A stretch of 64,000 nt of DNA from Rouxiella silvae (GCF_002093625.1 NZ_MRWD01000021.1:16328-80327); one strand, 5' to 3'; positions 28,485 to 39,388 are shown, numbered from the stretch's first letter. The notes: generated by a model from the sequence alone, not told the origin. Translations and numbers: made by a program.

Positions 28485-29861
28485 ATGGATGATAAGCAGC
28501 ACGGCGAGGAGCTAAAACGCGGACTAAAAAACCGCCATATACAGCTCATTGCATTAGGTGGAGCAATCGGTACTGGGCTTTTTCTGGGAATAGCGCAGAC
28601 CATCAAAATGGCAGGGCCTTCCGTTCTGCTTGGCTATGCCATTGGCGGCGTGATTGCATTTTTGATCATGCGTCAACTGGGTGAAATGGTTGTTGAAGAG
28701 CCCGTTGCTGGTTCTTTTAGCCACTTCGCCTACAAATATTGGGGTAATTTCGCCGGTTTCGCCTCCGGTTGGAACTACTGGGTATTGTACGTATTGGTCG
28801 CGATGGCAGAACTTACTGCCGTGGGTATTTACGTGCAGTATTGGTGGCCGGAGATCCCAACCTGGGTTTCCGCACTGGTATTCTTTGTGTTGATTAACGC
28901 CATTAACCTGACCAACGTAAAAGTTTACGGCGAGATGGAATTCTGGTTCTCGATCATTAAAGTCGTGGCGATCGTTGGCATGATTGTCTTTGGCGCATGG
29001 CTACTTGCCAGCGGCCACGGCGGTCCTGAGGCTACGGTGACCAACCTTTGGGCGCAGGGCGGATTCTTCCCGCACGGCATCAGCGGACTGGTGATGGCGA
29101 TGGCGGTTATCATGTTCTCCTTTGGCGGACTTGAACTGGTGGGCATTACCGCTGCCGAAGCCGCTAACCCGGAAACGAGCATTCCAAAAGCCACCAATCA
29201 AGTCATCTACCGTATTTTAATTTTCTATATCGGCTCGCTTGCCATTCTGCTGTCACTGTATCCGTGGACCAAGGTCGTTGAAGGCGGCAGCCCGTTTGTG
29301 CTGATTTTCCACGCACTTGACAGCAATCTGGTTGCAACCCTACTCAACGTCGTGGTGCTCACGGCGGCCCTGTCTGTTTACAACAGTTGCGTATACAGCA
29401 ACAGCCGCATGCTGTTTGGCCTGGCTAAACAGGGTAATGGCCCGAAAGCGCTGCTCAAGGTTGACCGTCGCGGCGTGCCTTATGTGGCTATCGGTATTTC
29501 AGCACTGGCAACGGCGCTGTGTGTACTTATCAACTACCTGATGCCGGGCAAAGCCTTTGGCCTGCTGATGGCGTTGGTCGTTTCTGCACTGGTCATCAAC
29601 TGGGCGATGATTAGCCTCGCACACCTGAAGTTCCGTCAGGCAAAAAACCGCGAAGGCGTCACCCCGAAATTTAAAGCGCTACTTTACCCTTTTGGCAACT
29701 ACCTCTGCCTGGTGTTCCTGGCGGCTATTCTGGTGATTATGTATATAACGCCGGATATTCAGATTTCAGTCATTCTAATCCCGGTCTGGCTGATTGTTCT
29801 TGCCGTCAGCTACAAGCTGAAAGGTAAAAATACTCCAGTCACGCATACATCACTCAAATAG
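28485..29861 (+). CDS. aroP: Aromatic amino acid permease AroP (APC family)
   Basis: Proton-coupled inner-membrane importer of Phe, Tyr and Trp. 458 residues, 12 predicted helices. Family blocks: LKNRHIQLIALGGAIGTGLFLG, AGPSVLLGYAIGG, EEPVAGSFSHFAYKYWG and FSFGGLELVGITAAEAANP. Starts MDDKQHGEELKRGL, with AGAGGATCGGGAA upstream. PheP is a close relative, but gene position next to pdhR supports AroP. Upstream 425-bp gap holds the PdhR operator and TyrR-like boxes. Confidence 0.93.
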   Translation: MDDKQHGEELKRGLKNRHIQLIALGGAIGTGLFLGIAQTIKMAGPSVLLGYAIGGVIAFLIMRQLGEMVVEEPVAGSFSHFAYKYWGNFAGFASGWNYWVLYVLVAMAELTAVGIYVQYWWPEIPTWVSALVFFVLINAINLTNVKVYGEMEFWFSIIKVVAIVGMIVFGAWLLASGHGGPEATVTNLWAQGGFFPHGISGLVMAMAVIMFSFGGLELVGITAAEAANPETSIPKATNQVIYRILIFYIGSLAILLSLYPWTKVVEGGSPFVLIFHALDSNLVATLLNVVVLTAALSVYNSCVYSNSRMLFGLAKQGNGPKALLKVDRRGVPYVAIGISALATALCVLINYLMPGKAFGLLMALVVSALVINWAMISLAHLKFRQAKNREGVTPKFKALLYPFGNYLCLVFLAAILVIMYITPDIQISVILIPVWLIVLAVSYKLKGKNTPVTHTSLK

Positions 29862-29900
29862 AGTCGTTACGCAGCGCTTAGCGACTGTGCTTGCTCTTCA

Positions 29901-29928
29901 AAACCCGACCACACGGTCGGGTTTTTTT
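29901..29928 (+). terminator. Terminator after aroP
   Basis: AACCCGACC-ACAC-GGTCGGGTT followed by TTTTTT; strong hairpin 40 bp after the stop. Confidence 0.92.
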
Positions 29929-29953
29929 ATGGCGTTTGGTGCTCGAGGTTAAA

Positions 29954-29969
29954 TGTAATCTGGCTCACA
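29954..29969 (+). promoter_or_regulatory. CRP-like site upstream of the oligosaccharide operon
   Basis: TGTAA-N6-TCACA, one mismatch from the CRP consensus TGTGA-N6-TCACA, 118 bp upstream of the transporter start. Catabolite control is expected for a sugar operon. Confidence 0.5.
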
Positions 29970-30087
29970 CTTTCCTTTTCGTAACCAATTTGTCCATCTC
30001 TACGCTTCTTATCTCCTGACTCATTCCTATAACTCGCATCAATACTTCAAACACTTAGTTATCCGTCCCCCGTTTTGGAGAGAGTCC

Positions 30088-31539
30088 ATGAGACAAGGCG
30101 CACTGTCTTTTAAAGAAAAAGTTGCATACGGCATGGGAGATGCGGGCTGCAATATGATTTGGGGCACCATTACCCTATTTCTGAGCTATTTTTATACCGA
30201 CGTTTTCGGGCTGGCACCGGCGCTGGTTGGCGTCATGTTGCTGTCGATTCGAGTTATTGATGCCGTAAGCGACCCGATTATGGGTGCCATCGCCGACCGC
30301 ACGCAGACGCGCTGGGGCCGCTTCCGTCCTTACCTGCTGTGGGTTTCAGTGCCTTTCGCCCTGTTCAGCATTTTGATGTTCTCCACCCCCGACTGGAGCT
30401 ATTCAAACAAAGTTATTTATGCCTTTACGACCTATTTCCTGATGTCGCTAACCTATACCGCCATCAATATTCCCTACTGCTCGCTGGGCGGTGTGATCAC
30501 CGCTGATCCAAAAGAACGCGTCTCCTGCCAGTCTTACCGCTTCTTTATGGTGGGTATCGCCACCCTAATCCTCTCCTCCTCGCTGCTGCCAATGGCACAG
30601 TGGTTTGGCGGCGCGGATAAGGCAAAGGGATACCAAATGTCGATTGCCGTGATGGCGTTCATTGCGCTGGCAATGTTTTTGTTCTGCTTTAGTTCTGTTA
30701 AAGAACGAATTCAGCCCGCCGTCACCCTCAAGCGCGATCTTAAGAGCGATTTGAAAGACGTGTGGAAGAATGACCAGTGGGTACGCATCTTGCTGCTGAC
30801 CTTTTGCAACGTTTGTCCGGGCTTTATTCGTATGGCGGCGACGATGTATTACGTCACGTGGGTGATGGAAAAGTCGACCTCGTTCGCCAGCCTCTTTATC
30901 AGCCTCGGGGTAATTGGCATGATGATCGGCAGCGCATTGGCCAAACCGCTCACCGACCGATTCTGCAAACTGAAAGTCTTTTTCTGGACCAATATTATTC
31001 TCACCCTGTTCTCCTGCGGATTCTACTTCCTTGACCCACATATAACCCCGCTGATTCTGGCAGCCTACTTCCTGCTCAATATTCTCCACCAACTGCCGTC
31101 ACCTTTGCACTGGTCGCTGATGGCCGACGTCGATGATTACGGTGAATGGAAGACGGGAAAACGCAGTACCGGCATCAGTTTCTCAGGCAATTTGTTCTTT
31201 CTCAAATGCGGGCTGGCGGTGGCGGGGGCAATGGTGGGCTTTCTGCTGTCGTTTTATGGTTATCAGGCGGGTGCCACATCACAGACTGAACACGCACTTA
31301 ACGGTATCGTGCTGCTGTTCACCGTAATACCGGGAGTGGGATATTTAATCACCGCCGGCGTGGTCAAGCTGTTGAAAGTTGACCGCGAATTAATGAAAAC
31401 CATCCAAGCGGACCTAGAAATCCGCCGCCGTAACTATGTTGATTCTACTAAGAACAACGACCTTAACGCCTACTCCGAAGCTACACGGGGTGAAGTCGAT
31501 TTACCGGTCTTTGCTAGCAAGGAACCCAAGCATGAGTAA
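30088..31539 (+). CDS. GPH-family glycoside:cation symporter (MelB/XynT-like)
   Basis: Inner-membrane sugar transporter. 483 residues, about 12 helices, with GPH hallmarks: KVAYGMGDAGCNMIWGTI, the Asp-containing helix IRVIDAVSDPIMGAIADRT, RWGRFRPYLLW, and the late LMADVDDYGEWKTGKRSTG. The coupled GH43 gene downstream suggests import of arabino- or xylo-oligosaccharides; cargo is inferred. Ends with a hydrophilic tail. Its last 8 bases overlap the GH43 start. Not in this place in E. coli; an accessory insertion between aroP and ampE. No local regulator gene. Confidence 0.88.
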   Translation: MRQGALSFKEKVAYGMGDAGCNMIWGTITLFLSYFYTDVFGLAPALVGVMLLSIRVIDAVSDPIMGAIADRTQTRWGRFRPYLLWVSVPFALFSILMFSTPDWSYSNKVIYAFTTYFLMSLTYTAINIPYCSLGGVITADPKERVSCQSYRFFMVGIATLILSSSLLPMAQWFGGADKAKGYQMSIAVMAFIALAMFLFCFSSVKERIQPAVTLKRDLKSDLKDVWKNDQWVRILLLTFCNVCPGFIRMAATMYYVTWVMEKSTSFASLFISLGVIGMMIGSALAKPLTDRFCKLKVFFWTNIILTLFSCGFYFLDPHITPLILAAYFLLNILHQLPSPLHWSLMADVDDYGEWKTGKRSTGISFSGNLFFLKCGLAVAGAMVGFLLSFYGYQAGATSQTEHALNGIVLLFTVIPGVGYLITAGVVKLLKVDRELMKTIQADLEIRRRNYVDSTKNNDLNAYSEATRGEVDLPVFASKEPKHE

Positions 31540-32488
31540 CAGTGTTTACGCCAATCCCTTCATTACGCAGCGCGCCGATCCCCACATCTGGCGCCATACC
31601 GACGGCCACTACTATTTTATTGCCTCCGTCCCGGAATATGACCGGCTTGAAATCCGCCGTTCAGCCACTCTCGAGGGTTTAGCGGAAGCCAGACCGCGCA
31701 TTATCTGGCGCAAGCACAGCGGTGGCCCAATGAGCGCGCTGATTTGGGCGCCAGAACTGCACTATATCAACGGCAACTGGTACATCTATTTTGCCGCCGC
31801 GCCGTCTGAAAAAATCGTTAAAGGGCTGTTTCAGCACCGGATGTTTGTTCTTGAGTGCTCAGACGCCGATCCGCTGAGTGGAAAATGGCAGGAAAAGGGC
31901 CGCGTAGCAACGCCGATGGACAGTTTCTCGCTGGATGCTACCCATTTTAGCCACGCAGGAAAAAGCTACTATTTATGGGCGCAGAAAGACCCAGAGATCG
32001 AGGGGAATTCAAATTTATATCTGGCCGAGATGAGCAATCCGTGGACGTTGAAAACGGCGCCGGTGATGCTCAGCAAGCCCGAACTGCCGTGGGAAACAGT
32101 AGGTTTTAAAGTGAACGAAGGTCCAGCGGTCATTGAAGGTTACGACAAGCTCTTTATCACCTATTCCGCCAGCGCCACCGACGAGAATTACTGCATTGGG
32201 CTACTGTGGGCCGATATTGAAAGCGATATCACCGATCCAAACCAATGGCACAAATCGCCGACGCCGGTATTCAAGACACAGGCGGACAATAAACAATTTG
32301 GCCCTGGGCACAACAGCTTTACGCAGAATGAAAAAGGTGAAGACGTGTTGGTTTATCATGCGCGGAACTACACCGAGATTCAGGGCGACCCGCTGTATGA
32401 CCCGAACCGCCATACGCGACTAAAAACCATCATCTGGGACGATGAAGGCATGCCGGTGTTTGGCGAACCACCGGCGGATAATCAGTAG
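31532..32488 (+). CDS. Glycoside hydrolase family 43 (likely arabinofuranosidase/xylosidase), cytoplasmic
   Basis: 318-residue five-bladed beta-propeller glycosidase. The three GH43 catalytic acids are visible: base Asp16 (RADPHIW), pKa modulator Asp135 (FSLDATHF) and acid Glu196 (KVNEGPAV). A late His in FGPGHNSF also fits. No signal peptide, so it should act on sugars imported by the upstream GPH transporter. Start ATG 31532 has AAGGAACC upstream and overlaps the transporter stop; the longer frame from 31436 lies inside the transporter gene. Substrate (arabinan versus xylan fragments) cannot be told from sequence by eye. Confidence 0.87.
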   Translation: MSNSVYANPFITQRADPHIWRHTDGHYYFIASVPEYDRLEIRRSATLEGLAEARPRIIWRKHSGGPMSALIWAPELHYINGNWYIYFAAAPSEKIVKGLFQHRMFVLECSDADPLSGKWQEKGRVATPMDSFSLDATHFSHAGKSYYLWAQKDPEIEGNSNLYLAEMSNPWTLKTAPVMLSKPELPWETVGFKVNEGPAVIEGYDKLFITYSASATDENYCIGLLWADIESDITDPNQWHKSPTPVFKTQADNKQFGPGHNSFTQNEKGEDVLVYHARNYTEIQGDPLYDPNRHTRLKTIIWDDEGMPVFGEPPADNQ

Positions 32489-32505
32489 AATTGAAGCGTT
32501 TAGTC

Positions 32506-33360
32506 TTAAACCAAGGTGCCGTAAATCGTCAACAGCGCCACGACAATCAGAATGATGATGGTGACCTTACGCGCCATTGCCACGGCTGAACGCGGGGTCT
32601 GCACCGGATCAAGGTGCGGATCGCGTACCAGAGAGAACTGCGCCAGCCGCGTCAAAACCTGATATTGGGAAGAGTGAATATCGCCCAATGAGGCAAACCA
32701 AGCCGGTAAAGCTTTTTCACCGTGACCAATCAGCGCATAGGCCACCCCCGCCAAACGCACAGGAATCCAATCAAGCACGTGCAGAAGATTATCAACCCCG
32801 GACTGACTGCGCTTGAGGGGCGTTGTATTTCGCGCCAGCCACGTTTGATAGCCACGCAGAACGGCATAGCCGCCCAGAGCAACCGGCCCATAGGGACCAC
32901 ACACCACAAACCAGAATAACGGCGCCAAATAATAGCGGAAATTTATCCAGATCAGCGCATTCTGCAGCTCTCTTAATCGTTCGCCCTCGGTACAATCCAC
33001 CGGCAGTCCGTGGATCAGCGCCAGCTCTTCCGCCATTTCGGAACAGGCATTGACTTCGCCCTGACGCGCCGCTTTGAGATAAGCACGATAGTGTTTACGC
33101 TTAAGACCCGCGCCAATGCACAGCAGACAAATCACCACCCACAGCACCAGCGAAGGGATGCCAAAGAAAGTGCCGTGCACCAGACGTAAAATCCCCCACA
33201 GCACCGCCATCCAGACCACAAAAATCGCCAACGTTTTGGTCATAGAAGCGGCGCGGCCGCGGCGGAAAATAACTTCAAAGCGATGATCGAGCTGCCAGTG
33301 TTCACCGAGCTTAAATAAACGCTCCCAGGCTAAAACCAGCAGCAAAGTAATTAACGTCAT
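32506..33360 (-). CDS. ampE: AmpE, inner-membrane protein of the ampDE operon
   Basis: 284-residue membrane protein with about four hydrophobic segments. It matches E. coli Amp[70 protein letters not shown]. It belongs to the CobD/AmpE family and was proposed as a sensor linked to beta-lactamase induction. Its start overlaps the ampD stop by 4 bp (ATGA), so it is co-translated. Confidence 0.93.
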   Translation of the reverse strand: MTLITLLLVLAWERLFKLGEHWQLDHRFEVIFRRGRAASMTKTLAIFVVWMAVLWGILRLVHGTFFGIPSLVLWVVICLLCIGAGLKRKHYRAYLKAARQGEVNACSEMAEELALIHGLPVDCTEGERLRELQNALIWINFRYYLAPLFWFVVCGPYGPVALGGYAVLRGYQTWLARNTTPLKRSQSGVDNLLHVLDWIPVRLAGVAYALIGHGEKALPAWFASLGDIHSSQYQVLTRLAQFSLVRDPHLDPVQTPRSAVAMARKVTIIILIVVALLTIYGTLV

Positions 33361-33938
33361 GGACGAGGACTCTCTCTTGGTGTTTCATGCGACACGAGGT
33401 GTTGAACGGCATCAAGATAGCGACGCCAGTCAAAATGTGGCCCGGGATCGGTCTTTCTGCCTGGAGCAATATCACTGTGACCAGTAATATGCTGCAAATC
33501 GACAGGATAGTGTTTTAGTATCAAATCGGTAACGCGAAGTAAACTCTCATATTGCTCAGCAGTAAACGGCTCAAAGTCAGTGCCTTCCAGCTCAATCCCA
33601 ATAGAGAAGTCATTACAGCGCTCTCGCCCCTGAAAACTGGATACGCCAGCATGCCAGGCGCGCTTGTCAAAAGGCACGTATTGCACCACTTCACCGTCTC
33701 GACGAATCAAACAGTGTGCCGCCACACGCAGCTGATGAATTTGTTCAAAAAAAGCATCGTCCTGCGGGTTAAGCCTGCCGGTGAACAGCTGGTCGATATA
33801 AGGTCCGCCAAATTTTCCGGGCGGCAGGCTGATATTATGGATAACCAGTAGAGAGGGAGATTCATCCTCTGGACGCAGGTCGAAATGCGGAGAAATCACG
33901 CGACGTGCTTCGGTTAACCAGCCTTGTATTAACTGCAT
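33357..33938 (-). CDS. ampD: 1,6-anhydro-N-acetylmuramyl-L-alanine amidase AmpD
   Basis: Cytoplasmic zinc amidase for peptidoglycan recycling. It removes the peptide from anhydroMurNAc-peptides and so lowers the AmpR inducer. 193 residues. Zinc ligands: His34 ([11 protein letters not shown]), and the His and Asp in [37 protein letters not shown] and [11 protein letters not shown] are conserved. Start chosen at 33938 (MQLIQGWL) by homology and TGAGG upstream; the longer frame to 34007 is rejected. Divergent from nadC. Confidence 0.95.
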   Translation of the reverse strand: MQLIQGWLTEARRVISPHFDLRPEDESPSLLVIHNISLPPGKFGGPYIDQLFTGRLNPQDDAFFEQIHQLRVAAHCLIRRDGEVVQYVPFDKRAWHAGVSSFQGRERCNDFSIGIELEGTDFEPFTAEQYESLLRVTDLILKHYPVDLQHITGHSDIAPGRKTDPGPHFDWRRYLDAVQHLVSHETPRESPRP

Positions 33939-34017
33939 TAATGACCTCACCAGCAGTGGGTTGTAGGGTACTTCTTCATGGCGCTTGTGAAAGCAAAAGG
34001 GTAGCATGTTTTTTTGA

Positions 34018-34941
<924 letters not shown>

Positions 34942-34957
34942 GCCTCTTTCTTTACGC

Positions 34958-34985
34958 ATTTCCCCGCCACGGCGCGGGGAAATTT
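34958..34985 (+). terminator. Terminator after nadC
   Basis: ATTTCCCCGC-CACGGC-GCGGGGAAAT followed by TTG; 10-bp stem 16 bp past the stop. Confidence 0.8.
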
Positions 34986-35144
34986 GTGCACTCTATTCCT
35001 GCTTTATTGTATTTCCCTCCCTGTTTCATTTCATTTTGCGTCACGTCTTGAGTCATCAACAACGGGTGCTAGCCTGCTACGAATATGGCGATTAGTTTAC
35101 GTCTTGCCACTACGGCATCACTGACTTCAAGGATGGAACACCTC

Positions 35145-35654
35145 ATGCATTCACTCACTTTCAGTCACACCACGTTTTCGCAGCGCTTTTCCCAACAGCA
35201 ACCACAGTCTCGCCGACAGCGGGGGTTTTCGCTGATTGAGCTGATGGTGGTCATCGGCATTATTGGCATTCTTAGCGGCATTGGCATTCCGGCCTATCAG
35301 TCTTATACGCAAAAAGCCGCGCTGACCGATATGCTGCAAACCATGATCCCTTATAAGACTGCCTCCGAGCTTTGCAGCATTGATTTGGGCGAGCTAGCGA
35401 CCTGTAATAACGGCGTTTCAAGTATTCCAGCCTCCAAAGCCTCGCGTTACGTCAGCGCGATTGAGGTAAAGGCAGGGATTATCACACTCAGCGGTCAGCA
35501 AGCGCTGAACGGCCTGTCCGTGGTGATGACGCCAGTCGTCAATAAGCTCGACGGCAGCATTGACTGGACTCGCCAGTGCACCCTCGCCGGCAATGAGGGA
35601 CTGGTTAATGCCTGCAAACAAATCTTTCACTTCAGTGACCCGAGTACGCGCTGA
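35145..35654 (+). CDS. ppdD: Type IV prepilin PpdD-like, with unusually long leader
   Basis: Major type IVa pilin-like protein. Prepilin peptidase site RRQRG|FSLIELMVV with Glu at mature position 5, followed by the hydrophobic alpha-1 helix. The body aligns with E. coli PpdD: IPAYQSYTQKAALTDMLQT, LNGLSVVMTP, WTRQC. Two Cys pairs can be proposed. The leader is 27 residues from the ATG at 35145, or 31 from 35133, against six in E. coli; no nearer ATG exists. It is rich in Ser/Gln/Arg. First gene of ppdD-hofB-hofC, on the opposite strand to guaC. Confidence 0.88.
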   Translation: MHSLTFSHTTFSQRFSQQQPQSRRQRGFSLIELMVVIGIIGILSGIGIPAYQSYTQKAALTDMLQTMIPYKTASELCSIDLGELATCNNGVSSIPASKASRYVSAIEVKAGIITLSGQQALNGLSVVMTPVVNKLDGSIDWTRQCTLAGNEGLVNACKQIFHFSDPSTR

Positions 35655-37123
35655 TGACTGAAAAAACCAGTGCGCTTCGCGATACCCTACGGCGACAGTG
35701 TCAACACTACGGCGCGGTGCTGATTGCAATAGAAGATGAGAGCCTGCGCGTGGCCTGTCATCAGGAAACCACGGATTCAACGGCGCTGCTCACCGCCCTG
35801 CGCTTTACCTGTGCGCTAAAGGTAAACATTGAGTTCTGGCCACAAACACAGCTAGAGCACGCGCTGAGCCAGCCACAGAATACGCGTGACGATACTGCGT
35901 ATGAAAACCAGCACAATGAAGATCATGACGTAGACGAAGAGAGCAAAATACCGGTGGTGCAGTTTCTCAATCACACTCTGAAACTCTGCATTCAGCGCCG
36001 CGCGTCTGACGTCCACTTTGAACCCTTCGAGAATCAGCTACGCGTTCGCCTGAGAATTGACGGCGTGCTGCAAGAACTTCCTGCACCGGAATTTTCTCTG
36101 ATGCCCAGCGTCCTTGCTCGCCTGAAGATTATGGGCCAGCTCAATGTGGCAGAGCATCGCCTGCCGCAGGATGGGCAAATGTCTGTGACGCTCGATAAAC
36201 AGCGCTACTCGCTGCGTATTTCTTCGCTACCGGTGCTGTACGGCGAAAAGATTGTGTTGCGTATTCTTGATAGAACGCAGCAGGAGCTGTCTTTGGAACA
36301 GCTTGGTTTTTCCGCAAGCGAGCAAAAGAAATACCTCGCCGCACTCGATAAACCGCAGGGGCTTATTCTGGTCACCGGTCCGACAGGAAGTGGTAAAACC
36401 GTCACGCTCTATACTGGGCTACGCCATCTAAATACGATAAGACGAAATATTTGCAGCGTGGAGGATCCGGTGGAGATCCCAGTACGCGGCATTAATCAGA
36501 CACAAATCAACAGCAAAGCATCGCTGAGTTTTGCCAAGGTGTTGCGCTCACTGCTCAGACAAGACCCTGACGTCATTATGATTGGTGAAATCCGCGACGC
36601 CGAGACGGCAGAGATTGCCGTTAAGGCTTCACAAACCGGCCACTTAGTGCTTTCGACGCTGCATACCAATTCGACGACCGAAACGTTGGTGAGATTGGCG
36701 CAAATGGGCGTTGAGGGATACCAGATTGCCGCCAGTCTGCGGCTGGTCATTGCCCAGCGCCTGGTCAGAAAACTTTGCCCACACTGTAAAACTCGACAAC
36801 GAACGCGGGTAAAAGCCCCACATCAGCAGGAGGCCCAGGAAATAGAAGTTTGGCAGGCACAGGGCTGTAAACACTGCTTTTCGGGTTATTACGGTCGCGT
36901 AGGGGTCTACGAAATGCTAGAGAACAGCCCACAGCTGCAACAGGCTCTGGTCAACGGTGCTGACTCTCAGGTGCTGCGCGTTATTGCTGCTGCCCAAAGC
37001 CAACAGACACTTTTTGCCTCGGGTATTTCTCTGGTTGAACAAGGCACCACTTCTTTAAGCGAACTTTATCGCGTAATGGGTGAAGGAGAACGAGGTGACC
37101 AAGGCAAATCTGTATCTGTTTAA
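35654..37123 (+). CDS. hofB: Type IV pilus assembly ATPase HofB (GspE/PilB family)
   Basis: Hexameric ATPase thought to power pilus polymerisation. 489 residues. Walker A GPTGSGKT at about 241-248, Asp box and Walker B (RQDPDVIMIGEIRDAETAEIA), His box (TGHLVLSTLHTN), and a zinc-binding tetracysteine region (LCPHCK ... QGCKHCFSGYYGR). The N-terminal domain is reduced compared with PilB. The ATG overlaps the ppdD stop by one base. Whether pili are made is unknown; the prepilin peptidase gene is not in the window. Confidence 0.92.
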   Translation: MTEKTSALRDTLRRQCQHYGAVLIAIEDESLRVACHQETTDSTALLTALRFTCALKVNIEFWPQTQLEHALSQPQNTRDDTAYENQHNEDHDVDEESKIPVVQFLNHTLKLCIQRRASDVHFEPFENQLRVRLRIDGVLQELPAPEFSLMPSVLARLKIMGQLNVAEHRLPQDGQMSVTLDKQRYSLRISSLPVLYGEKIVLRILDRTQQELSLEQLGFSASEQKKYLAALDKPQGLILVTGPTGSGKTVTLYTGLRHLNTIRRNICSVEDPVEIPVRGINQTQINSKASLSFAKVLRSLLRQDPDVIMIGEIRDAETAEIAVKASQTGHLVLSTLHTNSTTETLVRLAQMGVEGYQIAASLRLVIAQRLVRKLCPHCKTRQRTRVKAPHQQEAQEIEVWQAQGCKHCFSGYYGRVGVYEMLENSPQLQQALVNGADSQVLRVIAAAQSQQTLFASGISLVEQGTTSLSELYRVMGEGERGDQGKSVSV

Positions 37124-38300
37124 GTGGCAGGCTCTTGATGACATGGGCCAACTGCGCAACGGTGAAAATCTCTCAGCGCAGCCGCGGGAGGTGCTTGAGC
37201 ACCTGATGGATCAAGGGCTTCAGCCTCTTTCAATTAAGAGGATAGTGAAACTCAGTCAGCGTTTTTGGAAAAATAAAGAGCGCATCGCATTTATCAGGCA
37301 GTTGGCAACCTTGCTGCAAACCGGCCTGCCGCTGACGATGAGTCTGAAACTGCTGGCTAACGATCACCCTTTGCCGGCCTGGCGCTGCATACTGACCGAC
37401 GTCGTTAAACAGGTTAATGAGGGACAACCGTTGTCGACGGTACTGCAACAATATCCTTTGGTGTTTCCTGCTATTTATCCACAGGTCATTGCCATTGGGG
37501 AATTGACTGGCCAGTTGGACAACTGTTGTTTACAGCTGGCAATTCAGCAGGAGCAAATCATTCGTTTGCAAAAAACCGTGAAGAAAGCCCTGCGCTATCC
37601 ACTCATCGTGATGGTTATTGCCTCAGCCATTACCCTACTCATGCTGACCATGGTGTTACCGGAGTTTGCCAAAATCTATCTGTCGTTTGACGCAGAACTG
37701 CCTCGGTTCACGCAGATGCTCATCTCAGGATCTGACTGGATCATTCACTATGGCCCCGTATTAGCGACGATTATTGGCCTAAGTTATGGCGGTTATTCTC
37801 ATTTTTTACATCCGCAGGAAAAATGGCAATGGAACGAACAACGCTGGCTATTGAAGCTGCCGATAATTAAAAAACTGATTAGCTATGGCTGTTTATGTCA
37901 GCTATTTCAAACGCTGGTGCTGACTCAACGTGCAGGAATGACGCTTAGTGCCGGTCTCTCAGCGGCAGAATCTTCAATCAGTAATTTGCACTACAAGCGA
38001 GCAGTCGGGCTATTGACCCAACAGTTAGCACAGGGACTGCCTCTGCATAAGGCACTGACGGACTCCCCGCTCTTCCCACCGCTGTGCCGACAGCTGGTCC
38101 GCATCGGCGAGGAGTCAGGCGCGTTGGATACGCTGCTTCAGAAGCTGGCCGAATGGCACGCCGAGCAGGCCAATGAGCTTGCCGAAGGAATGGCACAAAA
38201 AATAGAACCGTTGATGATGTTGTTTATGGGCGTGATTGTAGGCGGGCTGGTTATTGCCATGTATCTGCCCATCTTCAATTTGGGGGCAGCAATGAACTAA
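37095..38300 (+). CDS. hofC: Type IV pilus inner-membrane platform protein HofC (GspF/PilC family)
   Basis: Polytopic platform protein that works with the HofB ATPase. 401 residues with two GspF domains, each beginning near FIRQLATLLQTGLPL and LFQTLVLTQRAGMTL, and with three membrane helices; the C-terminus MYLPIFNLG is conserved. I chose the GTG at 37095 because it has GGAG 7 bases upstream; another GTG at 37080 is in frame but lacks a ribosome site. It overlaps hofB by 29 bp. Confidence 0.9.
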   Translation: MTKANLYLFKWQALDDMGQLRNGENLSAQPREVLEHLMDQGLQPLSIKRIVKLSQRFWKNKERIAFIRQLATLLQTGLPLTMSLKLLANDHPLPAWRCILTDVVKQVNEGQPLSTVLQQYPLVFPAIYPQVIAIGELTGQLDNCCLQLAIQQEQIIRLQKTVKKALRYPLIVMVIASAITLLMLTMVLPEFAKIYLSFDAELPRFTQMLISGSDWIIHYGPVLATIIGLSYGGYSHFLHPQEKWQWNEQRWLLKLPIIKKLISYGCLCQLFQTLVLTQRAGMTLSAGLSAAESSISNLHYKRAVGLLTQQLAQGLPLHKALTDSPLFPPLCRQLVRIGEESGALDTLLQKLAEWHAEQANELAEGMAQKIEPLMMLFMGVIVGGLVIAMYLPIFNLGAAMN

Positions 38301-38317
38301 GAAATGAGGAGATTAAA

Positions 38318-38340
38318 AACGGCGGTATGTCACCGCCGTT
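38318..38340 (-). terminator. Terminator of guaC, convergent with hofC
   Basis: Minus strand AACGGCGG-TGACATA-CCGCCGTT followed by TTTAATC. 8-bp stem 7 bp past the guaC stop. Confidence 0.85.
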
Positions 38341-38347
38341 ATGCAGT

Positions 38348-39388
38348 CTATTGACCAAACAGGCGATTTTCCTGTTCGGCGACACGAATAAAGGTCGTGC
38401 GTTTAGTCAGCTCTTTCAAACGCTCTGCGCCCACGTAGGTACAGGCAGAACGCAACCCACCGAGGATGTCGCGAACGGTATTTTCAACCGGGCCTCGCAG
38501 CGGCAGTTTAACCGTTTTGCCCTCGGCGGCGCGGTATTCGGCAACGCCACCTACATGACGCTTCATGGCAGATACCGAGCTCATGCCATAGAAAAGCATG
38601 AACTTTTCACCCTCTTCTTCAACAATAGTGCCTTCGCACTCGTCGTGAGCTGCCAGCATACCGCCGAGCATCACGAAGTCTGCCCCGCCGCCAAACGCTT
38701 TGGCAACGTCACCGGGCACCGCACAGCCGCCGTCGCTGACAATCTGTCCGCCTAGGCCGTGAGCTGCATCGGCACACTCAATCACTGCCGAGAGCTGCGG
38801 ATAACCAACGCCCGTTTTGACTCGCGTGGTGCACACTGACCCTGGCCCGATACCCACTTTGACAATGTCGGCCCCGGAAAGGATGAGTTCTTCAACCATT
38901 TCACCGGTCACCACGTTGCCGGCGCAGATAACTTTGTCCGGACAGGCTTCCCGCACCCGTTGAAGAAACTCGACAAAATGTTCGGAATAGCCATTGGCGA
39001 CGTCAAGACAGATAAATTTCAGCAGCGGGGACAGGGAAAGAATATTCAGCAGTTTAGTGAAATCTGCGCCCGACGTGCCCGTTGATACCATGACGTGCCG
39101 CAATACAGATTCGCTGCTCAGGGCAATAAATGCCTGCCATTGTTCGACGCTGTAATGCTTGTGGACCGCGGTCAGTAAACCAAACGATGCGAGTGCTTCA
39201 GCCATACTAAAAGTACCGACAGTGTCCATATTGGCGGCAATAACGGGAGTACCCGACCAACTGTGGCCCGAGTGCTTGAATGTGAAAGTACGTTCGAGTT
39301 CGACTTCGGAACGGCTCTTGAGGGTAGAGCGTTTTGGACGAATGAGGACGTCTTTAAAACCTAACTTTAAACCTTCTTCAATACGCAT
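38348..39388 (-). CDS. guaC: GMP reductase
   Basis: NADPH-dependent deamination of GMP to IMP, linking guanine and adenine pools. 346 residues, (beta/alpha)8 barrel of the IMPDH/GMPR family without CBS domains. Conserved: [34 protein letters not shown] with the catalytic Cys, [25 protein letters not shown] and the C-terminal [19 protein letters not shown]. Single gene, divergent from coaE. Confidence 0.97.
   Translation of the reverse strand: MRIEEGLKLGFKDVLIRPKRSTLKSRSEVELERTFTFKHSGHSWSGTPVIAANMDTVGTFSMAEALASFGLLTAVHKHYSVEQWQAFIALSSESVLRHVMVSTGTSGADFTKLLNILSLSPLLKFICLDVANGYSEHFVEFLQRVREACPDKVICAGNVVTGEMVEELILSGADIVKVGIGPGSVCTTRVKTGVGYPQLSAVIECADAAHGLGGQIVSDGGCAVPGDVAKAFGGGADFVMLGGMLAAHDECEGTIVEEEGEKFMLFYGMSSVSAMKRHVGGVAEYRAAEGKTVKLPLRGPVENTVRDILGGLRSACTYVGAERLKELTKRTTFIRVAEQENRLFGQ

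Noticed and set aside
30565..31092. 175-codon minus-strand frame inside the GPH transporter gene
   Set aside because: Antisense shadow of a membrane protein gene. Polar composition is what the complement of hydrophobic codons gives.
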